In this document: one piece after another, positions 9,345 through 20,047 of the stretch
How the letters are laid out: each line of letters starts with the position of its first letter
How positions within the stretch are numbered: the stretch's first letter is position 1
Origin: Corynebacterium choanae
GTDB taxonomy: Bacteria; Actinomycetota; Actinomycetes; Mycobacteriales; Mycobacteriaceae
Direction: 5' to 3'
Length of the DNA: 64,000 nucleotides
NCBI RefSeq assembly: GCF_003813965.1
Contig: NZ_CP033896.1
Coordinates: forward strand, 2,914,001 to 2,978,000
The notes under the pieces: generated by a model
Databases searched by the model: none
What the model was told of the DNA's origin: nothing
The model's input: only the letters and a program-made list of their open reading frames with translations
Program-made: the position numbers and the translations under genes

Positions 9345-11318
9345 TTACAGCCCTTTGATAGTTTCATAGGCGGCAAGTGCCTGTTTGCGGGATTCACCCA
9401 CAGCAACCATTGGGGTGGCCGGATAGCACGGGGCGGCAACAGCCGCGTTGGCAGGTTGCTCGCTTCTTGGGTGCGCCACCGGGTTGCCATCAGATACCGG
9501 GTCACTGTCCGGAAAACTCAACGGAAGCTCATCCGCTGCGCTCTGTGCGGCCCTTTGCACTGCAGTTTGCCCTGTGCATTGCGCTGCGTCGGGCAGGAAA
9601 TACTGCTGATAGGCACCGGAAGCATCAAACTTTGCGGCTTGGGTGAGGGGATTAAAAATCCGAAAATAGGGTGCGGCATCGTCGCCACACCCAGCAACCC
9701 ACTGCCAGTTAAACGGGTTGGCAGCATGATCAGCATCCACCAGCGTCTCCCAGAACCAGCGTTCCCCGTGCCGCCAGTCGATGAGTAAATTTTTCGTCAA
9801 CCAGCTTCCCACTACCATGCGAATCCGGTTGTGCATGGTGCCAAACAGCCACAACTGTCGCATACCTGCATCAACGAGTGGCACACCGGTCAGACCAGCC
9901 TGCCAACGGCCAAGTTCAATCATCAACTGCTGGCGGGGGCTAACACCCCCGGCCGCATACACATTGGGCAATGTAATGGCGGTGGTGATCGCTTCCCGGG
10001 AGGCAGCAAACGCGGTGTGCGGCTGTTCCACTGCAGGCATCCACGTCCACGGGAAGGAGGAAAATTTCTCCCGGACTGGTGCATCAGCCATCGTTGGATG
10101 TTGCCACAGGCGCGACCAAGCAAAATCACGCCACAACAGTTCCTTGAAAAAGGTTGCCGCCCAACCACTGCCGACGAGTTCATCCGCATCAGCACGGCTA
10201 GTGGTTTCCGCAACGATACGGGCAGGGCTGATCTCCCCGAAGCGTAAATGCGGTGACAATTCACTTGTTGCAGGTTGACTTGGCACATCGCGTTGCGCGG
10301 CATAGTCCCGCATCGCAGCCTGCCGAGCAAGGAAGCGCTCAAGTCGCTGCTGTGCCCCGTGTTCGCCGGGGGTGTGATAGGAGCCAAAGTAGCGCCACCA
10401 GCTGTCCTGGTGCAGCGCAAACGGATGTGGCACAGCAATCTGCGGAAAATGCGGTAGCGGTGACTGTTGCGTCGGAGCAGCGGTGCGCTTTCCTGCATCG
10501 GGTGCATCACATGCAGCAGGTGCAGCACATGCAGCAGCATCGTTCGTACTTATAGCAGCACTCTGCGGTGCAGCAGCATGGTGCAACACTGTCTCCGGGT
10601 CGGCACCAGCAGCATGCCCTCGGGCTGCAATTGTTTGCGGAATCCCAGGGATCTCTTCGCCTGTTCCGGGCAAACCAAGCGCTTCAATAGCCGCGTGGAC
10701 GTTTTCCCGGTCCACCGTGTCCCGGGGTTGGGAACTGCTAGTAAATGGTGGAAACGCGGCTGCCTCCCGCAGCACATGATGCGCCACCCCACAGTCGTCT
10801 AATTGCCGCAACGCCGCCTTGGAATATGGGGTGTAGACCTGAAAACTGCCGCCGTCGGCTTTGGTGATTTCCCACGGCTCGTGCAGCGTAAACCCGGGAA
10901 AGGATTGCACGCTCATCCCGGCAGTGGTGAGATGCTCTTTTATCCACCGGTCAAGCGTTGGCGCATGCGGCATGTAGCGGCGCTGCCAGGCGACATGGGT
11001 TACCTGGTGTTCCTGGCAAAACTGGGGAATCTGCTGGGCTGGATCACCCCGCAGAATGTAGAGGGTGATATTCCGATCAGCGAGTGCTTTAGCGTGTGCA
11101 TGCAGGCTTTGCCGCAACCACCAGCGGCAGGCAGCCCCCATTGCCCGGGGCAGTGGCAACAATGTTCTCCCTGTTGCCGGATCTGCTTCCTCATAGCAGT
11201 ACAACGCAGAGATCCGTGCCGGTGCCATGTCATAGGCATACGCAAGAGGACCGTGATCAGCTATCCGCAGATCATCGCGGTACCACAGCAGCACATGGGG
11301 TTGGTTGTGGTCGGCCAT
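9345..11318 (-). CDS. phrB: deoxyribodipyrimidine photolyase (cryptochrome/photolyase family)
   Basis: A flavoprotein that uses blue light to split UV-induced cyclobutane pyrimidine dimers. The N-terminal antenna domain (about 8-170, with WYRDDLRIADH) and the C-terminal FAD-binding domain are both complete. ELLWRDFAW, PLVDAGMRQLW, MHNRIRMVV, DADHAANPFNWQW and PYFRIFNP are the family's FAD- and DNA-binding blocks. At 657 residues it is longer than the usual 450-480. Extra length lies in an Ala/His/Cys-rich insert between the domains (roughly 235-305, encoded by a GCA-rich repetitive stretch near 10490-10580), and in an Asp/Pro/Ala-rich insert near the C-terminus. The inner start at 11318 is chosen because the antenna domain begins right after it; GGAGAGGAG lies about 14 nt upstream. 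The substrate class (CPD rather than 6-4) is inferred. Confidence 0.9.
   Translation of the reverse strand: MADHNQPHVLLWYRDDLRIADHGPLAYAYDMAPARISALYCYEEADPATGRTLLPLPRAMGAACRWWLRQSLHAHAKALADRNITLYILRGDPAQQIPQFCQEHQVTHVAWQRRYMPHAPTLDRWIKEHLTTAGMSVQSFPGFTLHEPWEITKADGGSFQVYTPYSKAALRQLDDCGVAHHVLREAAAFPPFTSSSQPRDTVDRENVHAAIEALGLPGTGEEIPGIPQTIAARGHAAGADPETVLHHAAAPQSAAISTNDAAACAAPAACDAPDAGKRTAAPTQQSPLPHFPQIAVPHPFALHQDSWWRYFGSYHTPGEHGAQQRLERFLARQAAMRDYAAQRDVPSQPATSELSPHLRFGEISPARIVAETTSRADADELVGSGWAATFFKELLWRDFAWSRLWQHPTMADAPVREKFSSFPWTWMPAVEQPHTAFAASREAITTAITLPNVYAAGGVSPRQQLMIELGRWQAGLTGVPLVDAGMRQLWLFGTMHNRIRMVVGSWLTKNLLIDWRHGERWFWETLVDADHAANPFNWQWVAGCGDDAAPYFRIFNPLTQAAKFDASGAYQQYFLPDAAQCTGQTAVQRAAQSAADELPLSFPDSDPVSDGNPVAHPRSEQPANAAVAAPCYPATPMVAVGESRKQALAAYETIKGL
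10490..10580. repeat. GCA-rich low-complexity stretch inside the photolyase gene
   Basis: Repeated CATGCAGCA and GTGCAGCA words occur here and encode the Ala/His/Cys-rich interdomain insert. The pattern suggests growth by slippage rather than a functional domain. Confidence 0.5.
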
Positions 11319-12158
11319 GCGAAGGCAATGCTCCTCTCCGGGGGTGCTGCGACAACAGGGGAGGGGAACTGTTCCACCCCTCAACGACCCTTAGCTGCGC
11401 CGCGACCACCAGCATAGCGACCCGGTCATTGGCACCACAGCACCTCCAGGCATCCCCGGGAAAGCCTCAACGTGCGTGGCGCCAACGTGGCGCCAATAAC
11501 ACGAAAGGCGGGCAAGGCAGTAAACAGCAACGATAACAACGCAAACTCAACAGGCATACGGCAACAAGCAACAGGACGCTCATCGGCCCCTTGCTCGACT
11601 GTGCGCCGGGCGGCGGCATGCCACAGCCCGGGCGGAAAATGGATGGTGCGCCGCGTCCACCACGAATATGCAATCGCTGTGAGGTCGGCTACCAAGATGG
11701 GCAGCAATCCTTGTTCTGGGGCGTTATGCGGGTACCTATCGTTTTTTGTAGTGGTATTTCCGCTGGTAGCAGCGTTGTGAAAGTGGTGCAATTTGCACCG
11801 ACACGGTTCTAGGTCACACTCGGTGGTGCTTTCCAGCCTTCTGTATGGGCAAGTGCACCGGCCGTATTTATCCCCAGTCTGCACGCAAGTCAGCCATAGA
11901 AACACCAAAGTCCCCCTGGTTGCGCTGTTCGTGGAAAGCGTTCCCTGAAGGATTCATGCAGGGATAGCTGTGTTGGTCACTGCCGATGATCTACCGCCCA
12001 CAACCGGTACGGGCACACACGCAACGTGGCCGCGTTGCTCGTTGACCTTGATCGCGGTGGCGACCTTAAAGCTTGGGGCGGTTGCAATGAAATGTGCGGT
12101 TGACGTGCCCACCCGCCAGGAATGCTGCCCGCCGCCACCTGATTTGCTCGTATTCGAC
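11319..12158. other. gene-free region
   Basis: About 840 bp without a supportable gene. Two head-to-tail copies of GTGGCGCCAA (11476-11485 and 11487-11496), each containing the palindrome TGGCGCCA, are the only notable words and could be a protein binding site. The downstream end of the MgtC-family gene lies at the right edge without a clear terminator. Confidence 0.4.
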
Positions 12159-12878
12159 CTACAGGTCGTCGCTTGGCTGATCGGCCAGCCGAACATCACG
12201 CACACCCTCCAGACTGGCCACCGCTTCCGTAAGGAGATGAATCGGCTGTTTGCCTTTCAACTCAAGGTCGGTGTGCATCACACGCGGCTCTTCATCATCA
12301 TGGGATGCGCGCGCATTGGCAATAGAGACTGTAAACCCACGGTTGGTTGCCAACGTCAGGATCTGTGGCATGATCGCCCGCCCGACTTCATAGTCAATGT
12401 GCAGATTATTGGTGCCGTTACGTTGCGGTAACCGGTGCATAATCGGCCCTACGGCAAAGACAAGCAGATAATGCATGATTGTCACCACCGCAGCAAGCGG
12501 AACCATCGATGCCCCACAGGCCATCCCGACGGCCGCCGCCACCCACACGGTTGCGGCAGTGGTAAGTCCCCGTACCGTGTCGTTATTGACAAAAATCACC
12601 CCGGCGCCCAAGAAACCAATCCCAGAGACTACCTGTGCCGCGATACGGGACGGATCAAACCGGGCGATACTCGACGGATCAGGGTTGAACCCGTAGGCCG
12701 AAACCAAGGTGAATACACAGGCACCCACCCCGACAAGCACATGCGTTTTAATACCCGCATCTTTTAAGTGCATATGGCGCTCCACCCCAAGGAGGAGACA
12801 TAAGACAAATGCACTGCCGACACAGGTAAGTTCGGTGGAGAAGTGAGAGAAGTTAAACAGCGTTTGTAAGGTGTTCAT
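12159..12878 (-). CDS. MgtC/SapB-family membrane protein
   Basis: A 239-residue inner-membrane protein of the MgtC family, which supports growth under magnesium limitation or acid stress and in some pathogens modulates the F-type ATP synthase. The N-terminal membrane domain (1-145) has the family signatures LGVERH, KTHVLVGVGAC, GIGFLGAG and RGLTTAATVWVAAAVGMACG. A C-terminal soluble region (about 160-239) resembles the ACT-like tail of many MgtC proteins. The start at 12878 has only a weak ribosome site; a TACACT box just before the ATG could make the transcript leaderless. It is transcribed alone. The physiological role here is inferred from the family. Confidence 0.88.
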   Translation of the reverse strand: MNTLQTLFNFSHFSTELTCVGSAFVLCLLLGVERHMHLKDAGIKTHVLVGVGACVFTLVSAYGFNPDPSSIARFDPSRIAAQVVSGIGFLGAGVIFVNNDTVRGLTTAATVWVAAAVGMACGASMVPLAAVVTIMHYLLVFAVGPIMHRLPQRNGTNNLHIDYEVGRAIMPQILTLATNRGFTVSIANARASHDDEEPRVMHTDLELKGKQPIHLLTEAVASLEGVRDVRLADQPSDDL

Positions 12879-13413
12879 AGTGTAAGGAATACATCTTTGC
12901 TAAATCATGATTCGGTGTTGTGTTGCCACCTGCACACACCACCAAAAACAAGCGGCACAACAGGGCAGGTGGCCGCGGACTGCTACGTCCTCTACGCCCT
13001 GCTCAGCGGCGGGATACGCCGTTTCGGAGTGGCTATGCAATAGTGTGCAGATAGCTGCTTGCGCAATACCCTGCCACCAAGTGGCAGATACTGGCCTTCT
13101 CCCACCGCATCTCTCCGCTTTCGCAGAGGGGATGGGGTGGGAACTATTCTGGCGAATGAGCGTACTCCTTGTGGTCTGACCACTGAAACAACAGCTGGTC
13201 ACCACCATCGTAAAACGACCACCGCCGGACAGATGCCTGTGTGGCGTTCTTACCTACCTGGTGTCACATTCCCGCGCGGCCGGTGGCCAAGTGGTGCCAT
13301 CCGAACAGCAAGAGGTCGGCCAGCAGCTGGTTGGCACCGGTGGCGCCCATAACCCACATTGCATTGGGCTCTTGACGCACGACATTGCGCCATTGCGCGT
13401 TGTATGAGCCCCG
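12879..13413. other. gene-free region with an imperfect hairpin
   Basis: No gene is seen. Around 13098-13142 a TCCCACC...GGTGGGA hairpin with inner pairing of TCT/AGA could act as a terminator after the LacI-type gene, which ends at 13414 on the minus strand. Confidence 0.4.
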
Positions 13414-14442
13414 TTACGCACTGCATTGAGCCAAGGTGCGGCCCGCGATCAGGGTTCCTTCATAGAGTTCCCGAACAGGTTCGGCAGGAATATTGCCTGC
13501 CAACAGCTGTCCCATAACGGCGACTGCTTGTTTCGCAACAGTGTCAAGCGGATTACGCACCGTGGTTAGCCCACTTAAGGCAACTGCCTGCCCGATCCCA
13601 TCGAAACCGGTAACGGAGCATTCTTCCGGGATGTGTAGCCCCAGCTGCTCAGCCATGATGAGAAAGTCGATCGCCCGCGCATCATTGGTGAACATCAGCG
13701 CCGTCACTCCTGCCGGAATGAGTTTGTCTTTCAGCAGCCGCACCAGGGCAGCATGGTCATGCAACACTACCGGATCGGCAATAGTCGACACTGTCACCCC
13801 AGCAGCCTGCAGGGTTTCGCTCATCGCCTGGGCACGCAGACGTTCGGTGGCACTGACTTCTTTCGCTAACAGAGTGACAGCTACATGCCGATGCCCGGCG
13901 CGCAACACTGCTTCCGCAATAATGCGGCCATCAGCAACTTCGTCATAGCCAATAACATGGAGTTGTTCGCAAGGATCTGGGCGGGGAACAACAATCGTTG
14001 GAATCTGCCGTGCGAGCGGAACAATACTGTCACTTGGCACCAACCCCGAGGAAACAATCAACCCGGCTGGCCGCAGTTGAATGAGCTTGTCGAGTACGGA
14101 GACTTCGCCGAGTTTCACACAAGCCGGATCCATTCGCCCCGTAGAGGCGGTGACCACAAACATGTCGTGGGCGTGTGCCTCCTGCAAGAGGTGATCCTGC
14201 AGGTGGGCATATGCCGGGTTGATAGCGTCGCGCAGCAACAATCCCACCAGGTTTGAGCCGCGCATCGCCAACTGGCTGGCCGCCGCATTGCGCACATAGC
14301 CGAGCTCTTCCACTGCGGCAAGCACTTTCGCTTTTGAGGCAGGTTCGACATAGTCTGCGCCGGAAAGTACTCGTGACACTGTCGCCCGGGATACACCGGC
14401 ATGCTGGGCTACTGTCTGCATAGTGACGCTCAGACGCTGCAT
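13414..14442 (-). CDS. LacI-family transcriptional regulator
   Basis: A 342-residue DNA-binding regulator. The N-terminal helix-turn-helix is textbook LacI family (VAQHAGVSRATVSRVL, about residues 9-24), followed by the hinge helix region (NAAASQLAMRGSNLVGLLL) and a periplasmic-binding-protein-like effector domain (about 58-330) that should bind a small ligand. The inner start at 14442 is chosen because GAGG lies 8 nt upstream and the helix-turn-helix then begins normally; the longer frame would add 25 unusual residues. It lies downstream of the transporter/phosphodiesterase operon on the same strand. LacI-like dyads precede that operon at 19801 and 20048, so it is the best candidate regulator. 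Its ligand is unknown. Confidence 0.85.
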   Translation of the reverse strand: MQRLSVTMQTVAQHAGVSRATVSRVLSGADYVEPASKAKVLAAVEELGYVRNAAASQLAMRGSNLVGLLLRDAINPAYAHLQDHLLQEAHAHDMFVVTASTGRMDPACVKLGEVSVLDKLIQLRPAGLIVSSGLVPSDSIVPLARQIPTIVVPRPDPCEQLHVIGYDEVADGRIIAEAVLRAGHRHVAVTLLAKEVSATERLRAQAMSETLQAAGVTVSTIADPVVLHDHAALVRLLKDKLIPAGVTALMFTNDARAIDFLIMAEQLGLHIPEECSVTGFDGIGQAVALSGLTTVRNPLDTVAKQAVAVMGQLLAGNIPAEPVRELYEGTLIAGRTLAQCSA

Positions 14443-14949
14443 GACGTGATCCTCGTGACGCTGTGAAAAAAAGGGAGTGGTGCTTTCCGTTTGGGCGGTG
14501 GGCACCTGGCGCGGCAAAACGAATGTGCTGTGTAGCTACCGCGCCCCGCACACACCTGACAATAATTGGTTCGACGGGTTTTCACCGATGACTGTTATCG
14601 TACCCGCCACAGTGCCGCCAATTCGGCACGCCCTCCCACCAACCACACTGCCTGTGACCTGCACTACAGCAAACAACGCAGTTGTCTGCATCCCTGTGCT
14701 GAAGGAGTCGGGTCTACACAGCACAGCACGAGACTTTACAACGAGGACACGAACCCTTGAGCAGGTGGTCAATAACCACCAACCCTGCCCCGGTTCCGCC
14801 ACAACCCTGCCCCGGTAGCGTCACAACCCTGCACCGGTAGCGTCACAACCCTGCACCGGATCAACACCTTGGCAATAGTGGGTACACCTTGCCTTCGTGC
14901 CGATATCCAGTGCAGTGCTGTGCGGTAGCTATTTCACACCAGTTGTGCG
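14443..14949. other. gene-free region with a tandem repeat
   Basis: About 500 bp between the LacI-type gene and the phosphodiesterase gene, without a credible frame. It holds the 22-bp tandem repeat at 14778-14865 and presumably the regulator's promoter. Confidence 0.45.
14778..14865. repeat. 22-bp tandem repeat, about four copies
   Basis: The unit is CACAACCCTGCMCCGGTAGCGT. The middle two copies differ at one base; the outer copies diverge towards the ends. It lies just past the 3' end of the phosphodiesterase gene. Function unknown. Confidence 0.8.
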
Positions 14950-15801
14950 TTACGGTGATGAGGTGGATGGCTGCGCGGCAAGATAGTCGGCTAACAGCCG
15001 CGGCCAGTCGGTTTGGATAATATCCGCGCCGTATTCCACCAGTTTGCCCCAGCCGCGTGCCGGATCGTCCAGGATTGACGTGTGATCATCAAACCCACAG
15101 AACAAATCTTTCAAGTTCTCCAGGTTTAACGCGTTCAACCAGATGAGCAGGCCTTGCTCTCGCAGCTCAGCGATCCGTGCAGGATTCGCCAGAGGGCTGT
15201 ACACATCCGCGGCGATAAGCTCCACGCCGATGAGATTGATCGTTGGATACTTCGCCTGCGCGGCGAACACTCTTGCCAGATCGTCCTCGGTGTGCACAAT
15301 CGGCATATAGGGAAGCGCTACGCTCGCCTGCGCCAGTGCGGTTAGCCAACGGTCTTCCGCCGGGGATTTCACAACCAGCCGCTGCGGATTGGTGCACTCG
15401 GCTAATTGCTGTAACAGTCCGTCTTCCCAATAACGCCAGGAGCGGTCAACGTTGATCAGCGTGTCCGGCAGCGTGTTGATCAGCGGAAAGAACTCGTCCA
15501 CGGTAGCCACCCCGGGATGGTGGAAAACCTGCCCGTAGGGGTGGGTTGCCACCTCACTGGCGGTCATCGCACTAATCGGGGTTGCCGTAGCAAGTTCTTT
15601 TTCCTCGTAGCCATCGTGGAAAGAGAAGTACACCCCATCCTTGGAACGCACAACATCAAGCTCAACAATGTCTGCGCCGTGGGCGAGTGCTACTTTCGCC
15701 GCCGCTAACGTGTTGGGGAAAATGCAGCCCCCTGCGGTGCCGCGGTGTGCGGCAATCAATGCTCGCCCAGCTTGCTTTCTGGCTTGTGCAAACAGATTCA
15801 T
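14950..15801 (-). CDS. glycerophosphodiester phosphodiesterase
   Basis: A 283-residue enzyme that hydrolyses glycerophosphodiesters, the deacylated remains of phospholipids, to sn-glycerol 3-phosphate and an alcohol. The TIM-barrel family signatures are visible. AAHRG near residue 19 carries the catalytic His, PNT and VELDVVRSKDG supply the metal-binding Glu and Asp, and FHDG carries the second His. QTDWPRLL closes the barrel. There is no signal peptide, so it acts in the cytoplasm, unlike the periplasmic GlpQ. The ATG at 15801 overlaps the TGA of the permease gene (ATGA), meaning translational coupling; the longer frame start is rejected for this reason. Coupling to the transporter strongly suggests the importer brings in a phosphodiester or related organophosphate that this enzyme cleaves, as UgpQ does beside Ugp. 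Confidence 0.88.
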   Translation of the reverse strand: MNLFAQARKQAGRALIAAHRGTAGGCIFPNTLAAAKVALAHGADIVELDVVRSKDGVYFSFHDGYEEKELATATPISAMTASEVATHPYGQVFHHPGVATVDEFFPLINTLPDTLINVDRSWRYWEDGLLQQLAECTNPQRLVVKSPAEDRWLTALAQASVALPYMPIVHTEDDLARVFAAQAKYPTINLIGVELIAADVYSPLANPARIAELREQGLLIWLNALNLENLKDLFCGFDDHTSILDDPARGWGKLVEYGADIIQTDWPRLLADYLAAQPSTSSP

Positions 15802-17564
15802 AGTTTCCGTCCTCCGCCGCGCAGTGCCGCAATGCGGCTCTTCAACTTTGTGTGATCCCCATAGACTGCCCAAATCGTGATCGAGGCGACGATCATGAGC
15901 AGCACGGTGTAAACGAACACCAATGCGGTGGTATCGCGCTGCACCTCACCTTGGGTGGCCTGTTTAATAAACGGACCCAACGGCTGCAGGAGTGGATGGG
16001 AGACAAACACCGACATGTCGAATTCGGTGAGCAGCGAGTTAAACGACAACGCGCCCACAGCAAGCCCCGTCGGCAGCACCAATGGCAGCAGCACTTTCCG
16101 AGTGGTGTAACTATTCGACGCACCCAGCATCGATGCCGCCTCCTCTAGGGAGGAAGAGATCCCGCTAAACGAGGCTTTCATCAGACGGAATGTAAACGGA
16201 ATACGTTCAGCGATATAGCCAAACAGCAACAGCAACGAGGTGCCGGTCAAAATAATCCCGCCAACCAACGGACTTGGCTTCGAATAGGCAAGCACCATAC
16301 CGAGGGCGATAAGAATACTTGGCAACACCCACGGAATATGCAGCAGATACTCCAACACGACGGTGATCACGTTGTGATATTTGTGCACAATGCGCGCCGC
16401 CAACGTGATCATCACCACCACGGTGACCGATGCCAACGTGGAATACACCAGCGACACCAGCAGTGGCTTATAGCCAGCCGGATTCGTGAGCGCATAGGCA
16501 TAGTTTTCCAGTGTGAAATCGGACAGATGAATCGAGGCGGTTTGAATAGCCTGCGCCCGCGTAAAGGAGAAGATCACAATCATCACTGGCGGAATCATGT
16601 AAATAACAAACAGCGCATAGGCAGCAATGTGGACGAGGACATTGGCAACCGGATTGGTGATTTTCTGCTTTTGAATAGCGCTTGGCACCTTCGACACAGA
16701 GAAATACTGCCCTTTGCGCTCAAGGCGATTAAGCAGCATCACCAGCAGCAACGTGGCAATACCTAGCACCACTGCAAGACCAGCGGCCAAATCCCGTGAC
16801 TGCGGGGATCCGGCGAAGGTCAAAATCATCGGCGCCACTGTTTGGAAGTTCTCCCCACCTAAAATCAGCGGTGCCATCAGCGCATTGAGCCCGCCTAGGA
16901 AGGTGAGGGTGGTGATCGCGAAAATCATCGGCTTTAACGTCGGCAGCACCACCCGGATCAGTGTCGTCCAAGCACTCGCCCCCATCAGCCGGGAGGCTTC
17001 CACTGTCTGATAGTCGAGTTTGGCAATAGAACTCGATAAAAACAGCATGTGATTGCCGGTGGTAGCGAATGTCATCACGAAGACCACCGCGAACATGCCA
17101 GAAAACCAGTTGGGGTCAAGACCAGGGTAGATATTGCTCAACAGCTTGGTGATGTAGCCATTGGAGCCGTAAATCGTTTTATATCCCGCAACCAGCGTCA
17201 CCCCACCGTAGATCAGGGAGGTGGCATACCCGGCCCACAATATTTTGGCACCTTTAATATCGAAGTAGCGGGTGACCAACACAATGAAAATACCGGTGAG
17301 ATTCACCGTCACCGAGAGAATGATCGCCAACATGAAACTGTGTTTCAGCGACGCTACTGCCTTATCCGAGGCGGCGATCCGACCCACCACCCGGGTGGTG
17401 AACTGCCCGTCAGGGAAAAAGGTCTGCTGCAGCAGGGTGAACGTTGGCACGATAAGGAAAGCAAGAATAAACCAGCTTAAGATCGCCAACACCACAAGAT
17501 TGAGCGGGGAGCGCAGCATCGCACCGATGCTGCGGCGTTGTTTTTGCGCCCGTGTAATCGCCAT
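15798..17564 (-). CDS. ABC transporter permease, fused two-domain (FbpB/AfuB type)
   Basis: A 588-residue inner-membrane protein made of two binding-protein-dependent permease domains in tandem (about 60-290 and 345-575), each with about six spans. EAA-loop signatures are visible as EASRLMGASAW (near 190) and EEAASMLGAS (near 478); these contact the ATPase. This fused layout is typical of FbpB/AfuB and 2-aminoethylphosphonate permeases, not of the separate UgpA/UgpE. It forms the channel with two copies of the ATPase encoded just upstream (3-bp gap) and receives substrate from the lipoprotein at 18651. It overlaps the phosphodiesterase start by 4 bp. Confidence 0.88.
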   Translation of the reverse strand: MAITRAQKQRRSIGAMLRSPLNLVVLAILSWFILAFLIVPTFTLLQQTFFPDGQFTTRVVGRIAASDKAVASLKHSFMLAIILSVTVNLTGIFIVLVTRYFDIKGAKILWAGYATSLIYGGVTLVAGYKTIYGSNGYITKLLSNIYPGLDPNWFSGMFAVVFVMTFATTGNHMLFLSSSIAKLDYQTVEASRLMGASAWTTLIRVVLPTLKPMIFAITTLTFLGGLNALMAPLILGGENFQTVAPMILTFAGSPQSRDLAAGLAVVLGIATLLLVMLLNRLERKGQYFSVSKVPSAIQKQKITNPVANVLVHIAAYALFVIYMIPPVMIVIFSFTRAQAIQTASIHLSDFTLENYAYALTNPAGYKPLLVSLVYSTLASVTVVVMITLAARIVHKYHNVITVVLEYLLHIPWVLPSILIALGMVLAYSKPSPLVGGIILTGTSLLLLFGYIAERIPFTFRLMKASFSGISSSLEEAASMLGASNSYTTRKVLLPLVLPTGLAVGALSFNSLLTEFDMSVFVSHPLLQPLGPFIKQATQGEVQRDTTALVFVYTVLLMIVASITIWAVYGDHTKLKSRIAALRGGGRKL

Positions 17565-17567
17565 TGC

Positions 17568-18584
<1,017 letters not shown>

Positions 18585-18611
18585 GGGAGTGTCCCAAACT
18601 GTGTATGCGCC

Positions 18612-18640
18612 ACCGGCGGCCGGATGATCCGACCGCCGGT
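18612..18640 (-). terminator. intercistronic hairpin, partial attenuator
   Basis: An 8-bp GC stem (ACCGGCGG with CCGCCGGT) sits between the binding-protein and ATPase genes, without a T-run. Such hairpins often raise binding-protein mRNA relative to the membrane components. That effect is inferred. Confidence 0.5.
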
Positions 18641-18650
18641 AACAGGTGGC

Positions 18651-19709
18651 TTACTTGACGTAGTTGAGCTGGATTTCTTCGATCCAGCTGTCCAGATTGT
18701 CGGCAACGAACTTCCAATCAAGTTTTTGTTCTTTGAAGGATTCGGTGAAGGCGATTGCTTCCGCGTTGCCGTCAGCGATGGCGTCTTTGTTCATTGGTGC
18801 GGTAGCGAACTGCTTCGACCAGGCAGCCTGCACTTCCGCAGAACCGAACCAGTCGATGAACTTTTTCGCCTGCTCTTCGTGTTTGGTGCCGTTGACCAGT
18901 GCCACCCCTTGGCGCACCATCGGCACCCCGATTGCCGGATGGGCAGCACTCGTGGTGATCTCATATTGCTTTTCGCGGGTTACTTTGCCGGCCTGCCACA
19001 TTTGACCGCAATCAACCTTGCCGGTCTTCATTTGTGCATACAGGTCAGTGCCCTGTTCGGAGCGGACACCGTTGCCATACCATTGGCTAATGGCATTCCA
19101 GCCGTCGTCGCTGATCCCCAGTTTGCCGTTGGGATCCTCGTAGCGGGTCAAAATCCCGGAGATCACCATCTGGACGGTGGCACCGCCAAGGGAAGCTGGT
19201 ACCTCGTAGCGGTTGTGGAATTGTTCTTTTTCCCACAGGTCTGGCCAGTCTTGTGGCATGTCTTCTGGCTTGGCGAAGGCCGCATCGTTGCACACCAGCA
19301 TGATGGGTTCGCGGACGATCGGGTAGTACATTTCGGAGGGGTCGACTGCGTCGGCGTCGATCTTGTCAGCCCAGGCTGGGGTGTACTTTTCCAGCACATC
19401 GTTGTCGACGAGTTTTTGGAAGTACACGTCGTTCATGCCGAAGGTGACGTCAGCGATCGGGTTGGCTTTCTCCGCGAGCAGACGGTTGTACACATCACCG
19501 CCGCCCATGTCGACGATCTGCAGGTCGAAACCTTGCTCGGCGGCTTGTTCTTTCAGCCAGTCGCCGCGCCCGTCGGAGACGGAGTTCGAATAGATGGTGA
19601 GGCTTTCGTCCCCGCCACCGGGGTTCACAACCGAGGAACAGGCAGCAAGGGTTCCTGCGGCAAGCAGGGTAGCGGTGCTGGCGATGAGCAGCTTACGGGG
19701 GTGAGCCAT
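18651..19709 (-). CDS. extracellular solute-binding lipoprotein of the ABC importer
   Basis: A 352-residue lipoprotein that captures substrate outside the membrane and delivers it to the permease. The signal peptide ends in the lipobox LAAC, with the acylated cysteine at residue 24. The mature part has the iron/phosphonate-type (family 13) binding-protein pattern: LTIYSNSV, a DVTFGMNDVYF segment, WPDLW, and KKFIDWF near residue 260. Related proteins bind Fe3+, 2-aminoethylphosphonate or hexose phosphates; the fold does not decide which. The inner start at 19709 has AGGAG 7 nt upstream and begins a proper signal peptide. It heads the four-gene operon ending in the phosphodiesterase, which points to an organophosphate ligand. 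Confidence 0.87.
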   Translation of the reverse strand: MAHPRKLLIASTATLLAAGTLAACSSVVNPGGGDESLTIYSNSVSDGRGDWLKEQAAEQGFDLQIVDMGGGDVYNRLLAEKANPIADVTFGMNDVYFQKLVDNDVLEKYTPAWADKIDADAVDPSEMYYPIVREPIMLVCNDAAFAKPEDMPQDWPDLWEKEQFHNRYEVPASLGGATVQMVISGILTRYEDPNGKLGISDDGWNAISQWYGNGVRSEQGTDLYAQMKTGKVDCGQMWQAGKVTREKQYEITTSAAHPAIGVPMVRQGVALVNGTKHEEQAKKFIDWFGSAEVQAAWSKQFATAPMNKDAIADGNAEAIAFTESFKEQKLDWKFVADNLDSWIEEIQLNYVK

Positions 19710-19800
19710 GATGGGTCTCCTAGGGTTGGGTGGCTGGCCGACAGCAGGTGCCCTGGCGGCAGCCAACGTTGTTGTGGTGCGTTTTGCTGAACAACAGCTG

Positions 19801-19814
19801 TGAACGCGCGTACA
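19801..19814. promoter_or_regulatory. LacI-like operator dyad 1
   Basis: TGAACGCGCGTACA is a 14-bp dyad with 6 of 7 pairs matching and a CG-rich centre, the general form of LacI-family operators. It lies about 90 bp upstream of the lipoprotein start codon, close to the expected promoter. Confidence 0.45.
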
Positions 19815-20047
19815 TGGTTAAAAATAAACCCCTGGAACCGGCTTAGGAAGGGTATTTCCGCATATCAACGCTGCAGTACCCCCGCTAGATCGCAATCACA
19901 CCCCATTCCCGGATTGCTTCCCCAGGAGGGTTTGCTGCCAAATTTTGCCCAATCTGGCGGGTGGCGCCAATCCTTGGAACTCCCCACCAAGGTTCCACTT
20001 TCGCCAGCTCAGCGGCACTTTCTTGGCAAAAGTGTAAGCGCGATGCA

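Noticed and set aside
18624-19790. 388-aa open frame on the plus strand
   Set aside because: Antisense shadow of the binding lipoprotein, whose lipobox and ribosome site decide the strand.
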